Below are positions 1 to 11,847 of a stretch of 64,000 bases of DNA, one piece after another. Origin of the DNA: Macrostomum hystrix. Its lineage: Eukaryota; Platyhelminthes; Macrostomidae. The notes beneath the pieces were generated by a model that searched no databases, was not told the origin of the DNA, and was given only the letters and a program-made list of their open reading frames with translations. Numbering within the stretch: the stretch's first letter is position 1; every line of letters begins with the position of its first letter. The stretch spans positions 3,410,001 through 3,474,000 of the forward strand of contig CATNEN010000008.1 of the NCBI GenBank assembly GCA_950097015.1. The letters run 5' to 3'. A program made the position numbers and the translations under genes.

Positions 1-1341
1 TACCTACAGTTCATTTGACGTCTAGAAAGTGCGTTAGTAAATGCTATTTATTATAAGACCTAAATTATTTTTAGCTAATAATATTATATTATACAATAAC
101 AATATATAAAAACAATTATTTTACGAGCATTCGATGCACGATTAAAAAAAGAAGCTTTCTTCGTTGTTTAAAAAGTTCCATATGACCAAGAATATGTGCG
201 TTGACTTATTATAACATTAACAACATCGTTTTGCATCAAAAAGCTCAAAATTCTTAAAGAAATCTTTCTGTACTAGTCAGATTAAATTTATTTTTAACTT
301 GATAGCAAGCAAATTATTTTTAACGATTCTATATCGCATCAATAGGATATTTAAATACAAGGAAATGCGCAGCTTTTTTAATGAATTTAAGATAATTAAA
401 GTCACCTTTCTTTGTCTAAAGGGACAAGATAAAGACATAATTATATACTATTATTTTTTTAAACATTGTTGAGGACCTTTTAATTTTTAAGCTTATTTTG
501 GACTCAATATTTAATTTTAGAAATATTTATGAAATTAATACTTTTTTTGTAGTATCAGTTTGTAGGACAGTTTCACAATCCCGAAACTATTTGTAAATGG
601 AACGGAAGGCTTCTTCTATTGGCTTACTGTTCGATTTTATTCAGTGATTTTTGTCTCATATCTTATTATTTTATCCTCACTTAGTAGTTTGTACTAAGTT
701 ATATAAGCCGGCCATTATATATTGTGACTTTGTGTCTTTCTTGTCTTTCGAATATGGAAGTACCTTATGTAAAACTTTGACGCTGTTTCTAAAGAACATG
801 CAGCTCATTTATCTTGGTAAGCATGCAGTGAAGTATTTTTTACTATTATTTGTTTTGTTTTCTTTTTTTTAGTTTATGGTGACTTTAAAACAAGCAAAGT
901 AATATTCTTTTTATGTATATCTTACAAGATTTGCAATTACCCACGTTAATATAAAGTAATAATAAATAAGTGGTGCATACTTTTGATTTTGTAATGCAAG
1001 TTAGTTTTTACCATTTTAGTTTTGCAAGTCAAAGATGGGCTGAAATGTACATCACCGTCTCGTGCAATTTATTTCAGCCAAAATGAAATTACTTTGATTT
1101 GAAAGTAACTTCACCATTTTTGTGCTTTGCTGCTAAATGATGCTTTGATGCTAACTATGAAACCTCTCTTTATTTAGCTGTTGTGGATATATTTGCGACC
1201 CATTTTACAACTTCTTAAATACATCCATATACCTTAATTAAAGTGCAAATATCTGTGACTGTAAACTAGAAAACAAAGATGTTTGTCTTAGCCGCATATA
1301 ACAGACCACTTATGCATGAATTTTTACTGTCTCCCTTGCAG
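1..1341. other. AT-rich non-coding DNA upstream of the FERM gene
   Basis: I see no convincing coding exon here on either strand; the short open frames lack domains and splice context. The segment ends in a good 3' splice acceptor (pyrimidine-rich CTCCCTTGCAG ending at 1341), four bases before the FERM start codon. Part of the region is therefore probably an intron in the 5' UTR, or the outron of a trans-spliced message. No promoter motif was recognised. Confidence 0.5.
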
Positions 1342-1345
1342 TCAA

Positions 1346-4300
1346 ATGGCCGAAATTTCAATCGGCATTGACGTATCGGGCGGCGAAGCTCGCAAAAAGA
1401 AACGCTCGTCTCGTCGCGCCACAGGCGATGAGGGCGAGGAAGCTGCCGAGAGGCGGCACCGACGGAAGAAGCAGTCTGGAGACGCTGAGGGCGCCGGCGG
1501 CGACGGTGAGAGGCGCAAGAAAAAGAAGAAGAGCAGCCGCGAAAACGAGACTCCCGAAGAGAGAGATGAGCGACGTCGCAGGCGACGGGAGAAAAAACAG
1601 GCAAAGGAGGCTGCTGCTGCTGCTGCAGCGGCGGCGGCAGCGGCTGCCGCAGGCGTGGCTCCAACTGCAGGTGACAGCGAGGACGATGACGACGACAATG
1701 AAGATCAAGACTTTCGGGGAGGGGCCGGCTTCACTCAGCCAATTGCGGCTTTCCGTCCGCCGCCGCCCCCGTTGCCGCAGCAGCCGCCGCCACTGAGGGC
1801 TCCGGCCCCAGACTCCGAGTCCGAGGAAGAAGCTATGGGGTTCGACGAGGAGCCGCCGAGGCGTCAGCAGCCGCCGCCACCGCCGCCGCCTCCCGCGCCA
1901 AAACCGAAGCCGAAGCCAGCTGCAAAGCCTCATATTCCACCGCCCGCATCGCCATCGCCCCCTCCGCCTCCGCCACCGCCACCCCAGCCGCAGTACTATG
2001 CGGCCGAAAGTGACCCAGAAGATGACGACATTGAAGTTAACATCGACGAGAGCGCCAGACGGGTTGTAACACCACCGTTGCCGACTCCACCGCCACCGCA
2101 GCAGCAGCAGCAGCAGCCGCAGCCAAATTTGGAGCAAGGCTACAGCGACGAGGACGAGGACGACTACCGGCCTCCGAGGTGGCAGCGGCCACAAACGCCG
2201 ACTCCGCCGCCAACTCCGCCGCCTCCACCTACGCCACCATCGCAGCCGCAGCTACCAAATCCCGCCAATCCACATGATCTGCACCGATACCTGGCCGCCA
2301 CCCTGGACGAAGACGGCGGAAGTGATGTTGGCTATAGCCCCGAGCCGTCACAGCGCCAGCCGCAGCAGCCACTCATTGAGCAACATGATGCGCCGTCATA
2401 TGCCCAGGGCTTGGTGTCAGCCTTCGACCGGCCCGACAGACAAACATCGTCAGTTGGCGGCCCTGGCGACAGACAGTCGGGGACTATGTCGCTACCTCGA
2501 GAGGATCCAAATCAGCAGCCGCCCATACCTGAAGGCAAGAAGCCGGGTGGCGGACTTCTAGGTCGCCTGTTTGCCTCGTTCCGTCGAGGCGGCTCTACAA
2601 AGCGCAAAGGTTCCAGCGCCTCGGCCAAGAAGGCTCCGGGAGCTTCTACAGCTGCTCCAGTGGCTGCAGGCGTGCCGTCCTCATCGGGTCAGTCGGCCGG
2701 CCTGGGCGAGCATGATCGGTGGAATTCGAATCCGGGTCTGTTCAATGCCAACGATACACCTGGAAATACGTTTGACCAGCGATTGCAGCAACCGCAACAG
2801 CCCGTAGCTCTTAGACAACCTGTTCCGGGAGTCAGACCACTAGCCGACACTGAGGTTCGCGTCATTCTACTCGATGGCGAAGAGATAGGCGTGCCAATAC
2901 CGCGTAAGGCCACTGGTGGCGAGTTGATGTCCCGAGTCTGTGAGCATATTGACTTGCAGGAGACCGACTACTTTGGTCTTACGTATGTTGACGGAAAAGA
3001 GCGCATGTGGTTCTGGTTGGACAGCGAGAAACGCGTTCTAAAGCAGTTAAAGCACTGTGAGAATCGTATGTTAAACTTCCAGGTAAGCCAAAAAATAACT
3101 CACTTTACGATTTAGAAAGAAACCTGAAATGTTTTAGGTGCCAATGATAGTAGAGTGTTGCGCACATAAAATCTGAAATTGTGAGCGGTTTTACGTGAAT
3201 GAGGCTCTCTACGTTCTGAGTTTAGTCCTTCTTTTAATCAGTTTTTTGCTCTGATGTTTACTGAAATATTTTTTTTTAGAAATTTAGCATTCAAGATGAC
3301 CATAGTTTACTGAACCAAAAATTTATTAGAAAAACTTTTATTTTATCGCCTCTGCTTGTTGTCTTCTATTTTTATTTGCTACTCGTAGTTTGTTACAAGC
3401 TGATGCCGATCTGCTAAATCAGTTTTCTCATTGTCAGCTCTCTAGCTTTGGAAATAGTGTTTTTCTAGTCATATCATCTTATAAGTGAAATTCCTCATTG
3501 AATGTCAACTAAACTGATCGTTTTTATGGCTTGATTATCGAAGTACATGTATGAATTATTTCCGTTTAAAATTTCAATTGCCTCCTGCCATGCAACAGTA
3601 TGATGTGATGTTTCCTATAGTATTGATACAAACTGTATGTAGCTTTGTAAAGGAAAGAATTCTTACAGTCGTGAGCCTCAGAGGCTCTCTAATGCTTCTC
3701 TTTCCTCACTCTACAGGTAAAATTCTATCCACCTGAGCCGAACATGCTAATGGCGGACGTGACCCGCTACCAACTTTGCCTACAAGTGCGACAGGACATC
3801 TATACTGGCAAACTGCCGTGCACTTGGGTTACTCAGGCGCTGCTGGGCTCATTTCAAGTTCAATCAGAGCTTGGCGACTACGATCAGGCCGAGCACGGCG
3901 ATATTGAATCCGTGGACTATTTGCAAAATTTCGAATTCGTGCACAATCAAACTCCGGAGCTAGTTAAGAAGATCGCCGAACTGCACCGCGGTCACAAGGG
4001 CATCACACCTGAGGTGGCCGACCTGCGCTATCTGGAGACGGCTCGCCGCCTGGAGTTCTACGGCGTCGATCTGCACCCGGCCAGAGATCTGGACGATGTC
4101 GACATCACGATTGGCGTTTGCTTCGGCGGAGTTCTGGTGTACAAAGATCGCATGCGAATTTCACGCTTCGCTTGGCCAAAGATTCTGCGCATCTCCTACC
4201 GAAAGAATTTGTTCTATTTGAAAATTCGCTCAGACCTGTACGAGAATGTCGAAGCGGTGGTTGGCTTCAAGATGATGAATCATCGGTTAGTTTCTCCCGT

Positions 4301-5891
4301 GTGTCCATGAGATTTTGTCAGTTAAATTAGATTGTTATAAGTGCCTATGCTGCTAATCTATTTGCGAGTCTTACATATGCATGCAACTCGCAATCTTCAG
4401 GTGGGCCAAGCGTCTCTGGAAAATCGCCATCGAGAATCACTCCTTCTTCCGTCTGAAGGAGGTTCAGCTAGAGAAGTCCAGCAGTAAGCTATCGCTGAAC
4501 TTCATCCGCGGCAGCAGCAGTCACCGGTTCTCGGGCCGCACAATGCACCAGTACCGCACTGAGGGCGGCACCATGCGCCAGTCTGGCACCTTTGATCGCT
4601 CCCTGAGCAAACGAATGTCTGCCAGCCTGCCCAGCTTGAAGGGCTCGCAGTACGGCTCATTCCACAGCCTAAACAGGTCGCATCCGAGAGACATGCGGCC
4701 CCAGGCCATCAGCGGAGGCGGCGCCGCTGCGGGAGGACAGCCTCCGATCAGGCCAGCTGGCAGGACTGCCAGCGTCAGCGTTCTGCCGACAGCGGCGTTC
4801 AGTCGCGGCGACAGGCTGTCGGTGAGTTTCCCGTAGTCACCTGATGGACTCAGGATAGCTGAGCACCTGATGGATTCAGGATAGCTGAGCACCTGATTGA
4901 CTCAGGATAGCTGAGCACCTGATGCACTCAGGATATCTGAGCACCTGATGGACTCAGGATAGCTGAGCACCTGATGGACTCAGGATAGCTGAGCACCTGA
5001 TGGACTCAGGATAGCTGAGCACCTGATGGACTCAGGATAGCTGAGCACCTGATAGACTCAGGATAGCTGAGCACCTGATGGACTCAGGATAGCTGAGCAC
5101 CTGATGGACTCAGGATAGCTGAGCACCTGATAGACTCAGGATAGCTGAGCACCTGATGGACTCAGGATAGCTGAGCACCTGATGGACTCAGGATAGCTGA
5201 GCACCTGATGGACTCAGGATAGCTGAGCACCTGATAGACTCAGGATAGCTGAGCACCTGATGGACTCAGGATAGCTGAGCACCTGATGGACTCAGGATAG
5301 CTGAGCAACTGATGGACTCAGGATAGCTGAGCACCTGATGGACTCAGGATAGCTGAGCACCTGATGGACTCAGGATAGCTGAGCACCTGATGGACTCAGG
5401 ATAGCTGAGCACCTGATAGACTCAGGATAGCTGAGCACCTGATGGACTCAGGATAGCTGAGCACCTGATGGACTCAGGATAGCTGAGCACCTGATAGACT
5501 CAGGATAGCTGAGCACCTGATGGACTCAGGATAGCTGAGCACCTGATGGACTCAGGATAGCTGAGCACCTGATGGACTCAGGATAGCTGAGCACCTGATA
5601 GACTCAGGATAGCTGAGCACCTGATGGACTCAGGATAGCTGAGCACCTGATGGACTCAGGATAGCTGAGCAACTGATGGACTCAGGATAGCTGAGCACCT
5701 GATGGACTCAGGATAGCTGAGCACCTGATGGACTCAGGATAGCTGAGCAACTGATGGACTCAGGATAGCTGAGCACCTGATGGACTCAGGATAACTGTTG
5801 CTGACTATGAGAACATATCAAGAGTTCTGTGCCATTCGACCATCCTTTCCAGACTCGCTCATCATCAACTGCCAATGACGACCTGCTGTGA
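1346..5891 (+). CDS. EPB41-like: Band 4.1-like FERM-domain protein, four coding exons
   Basis: Coding exons are 1346-3082, 3717-4285, 4401-4821 and 5853-5891, joining in frame with GT-AG introns to 921 residues. The start is the first ATG after the acceptor at 1341 (TCAAATGGCC). Residues 1-500 are low complexity: a Lys/Arg-rich opening, an Ala run near 95-110, acidic patches and long Pro and Gln runs. The three-lobed FERM domain follows at about 500-800, with LTYVDGKERMWFWLD in F1, the F2 segment carrying KLPCTWVTQALLGSF, and an F3 ending in ENHSFFRL. The FERM-adjacent motif HRFSGRT comes next, which points to the 4.1/coracle group rather than ERM or talin. Such proteins link membrane proteins to spectrin-actin and, in epithelia, to septate junctions; that role is inferred from the family. 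The last exon adds only 12 residues (ending NDDLL), so this isoform lacks a recognisable 4.1 C-terminal domain. Alternative 3' exons cannot be excluded. Confidence 0.85.
4838..5792. repeat. 26-bp minisatellite, about 37 copies, in FERM intron 3
   Basis: Perfect to near-perfect head-to-tail copies contain the core GGACTCAGGATAGCTGAGCA. Variants are mainly GATGGACT versus GATAGACT. The array begins 16 bp after the splice donor at 4822 and stops 60 bp before the next exon, so it makes up almost the whole intron. Confidence 0.97.
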
Positions 5892-7308
5892 GGGTGCAGT
5901 TCCTGTTGTTTCTACACCGATTCGAACTTTGAACAGGTGATTTTTTCGCTTGGAGAATAACTCTGTTTAACACTTCCCATGCACTTTTTAAACCAAAGTG
6001 TAATCATTGCTACTATATAAGTACTCTGGGAAGCGCTGAACTGACCGCAGCTCCTGTGGTGCTGCAGACTAAAAAATATTCGCTAATTAATTTACCAGTT
6101 TGTTTCTAGCCACTGTCAATATGCTCATAAAACTCCTAGGTGAAAGAGAAATTAACAAAATTTCACTAAATCGTAGTAGCTTATTTACAAAGAAATAGTC
6201 CTTCCCTACATAGGTCTCATAGACTTTCCTGTTTCCGGTTCTGATATGTCATAGTTGACTCATAAGCGAATTCTGTTTTCATCGCGTTTGCCAAGCTTTA
6301 TCACATACTTCTAAGCCGTGTCGAAAAGCTTTAAAAAGTTATTATAAAGCATGTACCAAGTGTTGGTTCTAGCTATATTTGCGGTGTTTAAGGCTTGCTT
6401 ATTTATTGTTTTTACAAATGCTCAATCAAGGTGCTGTGGTTTTCTCTCATAGCTTTACATTCCTTTTATTCATCATCTTACTAATTTTGATTATGTTTAC
6501 ATTTGATATGTCGATTTTATATTTTAATAGTTTGCGCCTAAATTATAATTTACTAAAATGTGATAGATGTAAAACACATCCCTTTTTTAAAGTGTTGTTA
6601 CCTACGGATGTACTAATCCATTTATTTTAGAAGTCGATAACATGTTTACAGCCCATTTAGGAATACGAAATTATCAGAAAATATGCGATTCTGACGCTGA
6701 CAAAAGAGAGTAGTCTGATGCGCAAATGTTGTTATTTTACACATTCCTGCTGTGATTCTTTTAAAATTATTTTGTTTGTAGTTCAGAGAGTTTCACGTAA
6801 AAGCTGCTTCCATTTTTAACTTATTTAGTTTTTTAATTCTTTTTCGGCTGGTCCTGATGAAGCAAGTGTACTATTTATCACGCCTTCTAAAGTACTGACT
6901 TTTCTTTTTTCGCTTCACACTAAGCCTTAAATTGTACTGCTTTTTTCTACTAAGTTTTTCGTTTTGTTTGTCTCTGTGTGACAGAGTTTTCCTCTGCAGG
7001 CTCCCGTCCCAAACTCATTACGTCATCTGTTTATTAACCTGCATGGCTGCCATCTGTGATTTACCACCAAGACTCGCCAAGTTCTATACCCGGAACATTT
7101 TTTGCGAATTTCTCAACCCCCCTAAATCTGGCCAATCAACGAACAATAAAGTGCCTTGAATTTTCTCTAATCTAAATAAAATCTGTTTGAGCAAGGCTAG
7201 TGAGATAATTTGTAGTTCATGCGAAACGAGTTTCAGCCACTGAAACTTTCATTAATTTCTGCGAGCTAAAATAATGTATTCGACATATCGTTTGCACTCA
7301 TTGTTTTG
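5892..7308 (+). other. Probable 3' UTR and downstream flank of the FERM gene
   Basis: There is no coding signal after the stop codon at 5889-5891. AATAAA hexamers at 7145-7150 and 7175-7180 are candidate polyadenylation signals, implying a 3' UTR of roughly 1.25 kb. The sequence is AT-rich and unique. Confidence 0.45.
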
Positions 7309-9118
7309 GAGATGGAACCAGGTAGCTGAGCCACCAGCTGGTCTGTATTAGGGAGATGGAACCAGGTAGCTGAGCCACCAGCTGGTCTGTATTAGGGAGA
7401 TGGAACCAGGTAGCTGAGCCATATTAGGGACATGGAACCGGGTAGCTGAGCCATATTAGGGAGATGGAACCAGGTAGCTGAGCCATATTAGGGAGATGGA
7501 ACCAGGTAGCTGAGCCATATTAGGGAGATGGAACCAGGTAGCTGAGCCATATTAGGGACATGGAACCAGGTAGCTGAGCCATATTAGGGAGATGGAACCA
7601 GGTAGCTGAGCCATATTAGGGACATGGAACCAGGTAGCTGAGCCATATTAGGGACATGGAACCAGGTAGCTGAGCCATATTAGGGACATGGAACCAGGTA
7701 GCTGAGCCATATTAGGGACATGGAACCGGGTAGCTGAGCCATATTAGGGAGATGGAACCAGGTAGCTGAGCCATATTAGGGACATGGAACCAGGTAGCTG
7801 AGCCATATTAGGGACATGGAACCAGGTAGCTGAGCCATATTAGGGACATGGAACCGGGTAGCTGAGCCATATTAGGGAGATGGAACCAGGTAGCTGAGCC
7901 ATATTAGGGACATGGAACCAGGTAGCTGAGCCATATTAGGGACATGGAACCAGGTAGCTGAGCCATATTAGGGACATGGAACCGGGTAGCTGAGCCATAT
8001 TAGGGACATGGAACCAGGTAGCTGAGCCATATTAGGGACATGGAACCGGGTAGCTGAACCATATTAGGGAGATGGAACCAGGTAGCTGAGCCATATTAGG
8101 GAGATGGAACCAGGTAGCTGAGCCATATTAGGGAGATGGAACCAGGTAGCTGAGCCATATTAGGGAGATGGAACCAGGTAGCTGAGCCATATTAGGGAGA
8201 TGGAACCAGGTAGCTGAGCCATATTAGGGAGATGGAACCAGGTAGCTGAGCCATATTAGGGACATGGAACCGGGTAGCTGAGCCATATTAGGGAGATGGA
8301 ACCAGGTAGCTGAGCCATATTAGGGACATGGAACCAGGTAGCTGAGCCATATTAGGGAGATGGAACCAGGTAGCTGAGCCATATTAGGGAGATGGAACCA
8401 GGTAGCTGAGCCATATTAGGGACATGGAACCAGGTAGCTGAGCCATATTAGGGAGATGGAACCAGGTAGCTGAGCCATATTAGGGAGATGGAACCAGGTA
8501 GCTGAGCCATATTAGGGACATGGAACCAGGTAGCTGAGCCATATTAGGGACATGGAACCAGGTAGCTGAGCCATATTAGGGACATGGAACCAGGTAGCTG
8601 AGCCATATTAGGGACATGGAACCGGGTAGCTGAGCCATATTAGGGAGATGGAACCAGGTAGCTGAGCCATATTAGGGACATGGAACCGGGTAGCTGAACC
8701 ATATTAGGGAGATGGAACCAGGTAGCTGAGCCATATTAGGGAGATGGAACCAGGTAGCTGAGCCATATTAGGGAGATGGAACCAGGTAGCTGAGCCATAT
8801 TAGGGAGATGGAACCAGGTAGCTGAGCCATATTAGGGAGATGGAACCAGGTAGCTGAGCCATATTAGGGAGATGGAACCAGGTAGCTGAGCCATATTAGG
8901 GACATGGAACCGGGTAGCTGAGCCATATTAGGGAGATGGAACCAGGTAGCTGAGCCATATTAGGGACATGGAACCAGGTAGCTGAGCCATATTAGGGAGA
9001 TGGAACCAGGTAGCTGAGCCATATTAGGGAGATGGAACCAGGTAGCTGAGCCATATTAGGGACATGGAACCAGGTAGCTGAGCCATATTAGGGAGATGGA
9101 ACCGGGTAGCTGAGCCAC
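7309..9118. repeat. 32-bp minisatellite, about 55 copies
   Basis: The unit contains GGAACCAGGTAGCTGAGCCA, with alternating GAGATGG/GACATGG and CCAGG/CCGGG variants. The first two units and the last carry an extra CCAGCTGGT-like segment, so the edges look like the founder form. The variant pattern of about 8045-8450 recurs at about 8690-9090, suggesting duplication of multi-unit blocks. It lies between the convergent FERM and homeobox genes. Confidence 0.97.
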
Positions 9119-10039
9119 CATCTGTACTGTATTAGCAATAAGTTTCAGCCAATCTATTTATTATCTTCTAAAGCATTATGAGTTTATTTTGAAATGCTAA
9201 ATTCTTTTATATTTATTTATATCGAGGCTTGCAAAAGTTAAGCAGAATTTCGTTAAAGTAAGTTTCACATTGAGGACTTCAACTCAATGCAGTTTGAAAG
9301 GGAAAAATGAAGCTGGCGACTTGTGTCAGTGCTGTAAAGCCTACACACTTTCACAGGCAGACTAAAAATAAGATGCAGCATCTTCTGTGTGGGAAATGAA
9401 ATATTCGCGAAGGTTTGGCAAAACAGGCTTGTGATGCAACCCGCATAAAACCTGGCTAAAAGTACACACTGAAATGAAGCTGAAAAAGCTGCAAAGTTTG
9501 GAAATTAAAAAGATCGGCCAGAAGCAGACAGATAAAACTAAGATTTGTGTGTGGCGGTTAAAACTCAAAACAAAACTCACCAGTCAATCAAACAGTAAAA
9601 CCAGAGAAAACAGGCAATGTGCTCTGCAACCCGGACTATATGCTCACTCAAAGGTTCGGTCACAAAGTGCGCAGAACAATTCTAAAATCGATGAGAGCAG
9701 ATTGACTAGCTGAATCACTCACTGAGGTCTAACATTGTTTCCTTTAAACAATTCAATGTCTAGCATTCAATTAAGCTGTCAGTCAGTCAGCCTACAATGA
9801 GTCAACCTGAGCTCTCACTATTAAATGAAATCAGATGGGATAAAAAGCAGGATAGATTTTCGGTGCGAACTGTACAAAAACCGAATGCTAACAAGTAAGC
9901 TATAACAAACAGAATGGCAGTAAGTTCTTGTTATTTGAATTAATTGTTGAAAAGCAATCTTTGAGTTGACAAGCAGACACCAATTTCCTATCGGATGCCA
10001 AGTACGCAAGATCTTTACAAAACTGACGCAGGTCCTGCT
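9119..10039 (-). other. Probable 3' UTR and flank of the homeobox gene
   Basis: Unique AT-rich sequence without a supported coding exon. On the minus strand AATAAA occurs opposite 9157-9162, downstream of the homeobox stop codon, and could end its transcript. Confidence 0.4.
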
Positions 10040-11289
10040 CTACTGCATTCGAGATTCCATCATTGGTGTGCTGCTGTTATTGTTGGCTATGAACTCCGCA
10101 ATGTACCGCACCCTGGGCTGTTGCAGCGCTGTTCCCAAACAAGTGGGACTCGAACCGTTGGCTGAACAAGCCGCAGCGACAAACGAAGGAGTCGCTGAAG
10201 GAAAGTCCGGAGTTAAGGGGCTCGCAAACTGATTTGGCTGAGGCAGCTGATAGCGATTGCTGTGCTGCTGCTGCTGCTGCTGCTGATAAGCCTGAGAATT
10301 GTAATAGGAATAATAGGACATGTAGTGCTCGTGACTCGGGTGTTGGTACAGTTGCGATAGTTCATGCTGCTGCTGTTGGTACCAAAGCTGTTGCTGCTGC
10401 TGGGGCAGAGGACTGTCATATTGTGATGCTTCTTGGTGCAATGACGGGTCATTGGCTTCGACGGCAGCTACTGCAGCTGCGGCTGCGGCGGCTGCGGCGG
10501 CGGCTGCGGCCGAGGCTGCAGCGGCGGAGGAGCCAGAGACAAAATCTTGCGGTCCGTAGTCGACCTTGCGGACGCGCTTGTCCTTGGCTCGTCGGTTCTT
10601 GAACCAGATCTGGCAGAAAAAGTTTTAAAGGTTCGATTTTATGCATGCATTTCTTTGAACAAGTTCACTTCCTTGCTTTGCTACCCTCTATCCCCTCCCG
10701 ATACCCTCTCCCCTCCGCTACCCTCTCTCCCCTCCCGCTACCTTCTCTCTCCTGCGCTACCCTCTCTCCCCTCCCGATTCCCTCTCTCCCCTCCGCTACC
10801 CTCTCTCCCCTCCGCTACCCTCTCTCCCCTCCGCTACCCTCTCTCCCCTCCGCTACCCTCTCTCCCCTCCGCTACCCTCTCTCCCCTCCGCTACCCTCTC
10901 TCCCCTCCCGCTACCCTCTCTCCCCTCCCGCTACCCTCTCTCCCCTCCCGCTACCCTCTCTCCCCTCCCGCTACCCTCTCTCTTCCCTCAACCCTCTTTC
11001 CTACCCTAACCCTACTCACCAGCGCTTTCCTGTAAGGAATTCCCACGGCCCTGCTGAGCGACTCGAGCTGCCGGTAATCCGGGTATTTGAACTCAAGAAA
11101 CAGGCGCTCCAGTTCTGTCTTCTGAACGGAGGTCAGGTTGGCCCTGCGTCGTTTTAAAGTGCCTTTAGGTGTCACCTGGAATGCCGACGCTGATGATGAA
11201 TTTGAAGCTGTCGACATTAACTGGACAGGTGGAGCAGCAGCTGATGGGTTGTAATAGAAACCGTGCGGCATATCTGCGGTGCTCTCCAT
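10040..11289 (-). CDS. K50 PRD-like homeodomain transcription factor, two exons
   Basis: Minus-strand exons 11289-11020 and 10609-10040 join in phase 0 to 279 residues. The homeodomain starts near residue 45 and runs 60 positions without insertion. L16, F20, W48, F49, N51 and R53 are all present in the recognition core IWFKNRRAK. Position 50 is lysine, as in Otx, Pitx and Goosecoid, which predicts binding to TAATCC-type sites. The YPD motif at homeodomain 25-27 and an intron between positions 46 and 47 are also typical of PRD-class genes. Helix 1-2 (QKTELERLFLEF, QLESLSRAVGIPYRKAL) is too divergent for me to name the family. The C-terminal half is low complexity: an Ala run, then Gln- and Tyr-rich stretches and a Ser/Pro tail. 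The start is the only ATG upstream of the homeodomain in this frame that fits; a further 5' exon is possible. Confidence 0.88.
10687..10992. repeat. Pyrimidine-rich 19-20-bp minisatellite in the homeobox intron
   Basis: Copies of CCCTCTCTCCCCTCCGCTA (19 bp, or 20 with an extra C) fill most of the 410-bp intron (10610-11019). On the gene strand the array is purine-rich and starts about 27 bp after the donor. Confidence 0.95.
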
Positions 11290-11847
11290 ATTTTATTTGC
11301 TGTCCTTCGTGGCAGTTTTAGTCGCGTCGTGGGCTGACAATGAACGGCTAGCACCTTGCACGCTTTCTGAGCAATCTAGTAGAATTCACCTTGTTTTCAC
11401 CGATGCATGTATATCCTGGCCCTATTCGTATTGCACCCGTTTACTCAAGACTTTGACTACTTTGGTGAAGCGGGCGTTAGGGTGGGTGGACTGTCATTCT
11501 CGGCATCAGCCAATCAGAGCGATTTTCGTAGGGTAGACATTTTTAGCATTGGCGCTGAGAATGTTAAAATCAATATTTAACTATATCAGGAGAGCAAAGT
11601 AGAAACGATAGACAATTATTGTACATGCGTGCAGAATGGAAAATCCATATTGTTCATTTAGTTCAGAGTAATAAAATTTACTTTCATAAATCATTTGATT
11701 ACTAATAGGTTAGATTTGAAGCCAGGTCATTTGAAACCAAAGCGGTGTGGGCGCTAAAGTATAAGACGAAATTGGCTGCTAAATAGGAACGTATTATAGT
11801 ACTTAAGACAGAGGATATCTCTCAAGGATAGGGCCAAGACAGGGATA
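11290..11847 (-). other. Upstream flank of the homeobox gene
   Basis: Unique sequence with no supported exon. It presumably holds the 5' UTR and promoter, but no TATA box or other core element was convincing. Confidence 0.35.

Noticed and set aside
1358-2194. 278-codon minus-strand frame opposite the FERM first exon
   Set aside because: A shadow of GC-rich, proline-coding DNA; no domain, and the plus strand is clearly coding.
10645-11157. 170-codon plus-strand frame across the homeobox intron
   Set aside because: It is the pyrimidine-rich 19-bp repeat read as Leu-Pro-Ser; the minus-strand homeobox gene explains the region.
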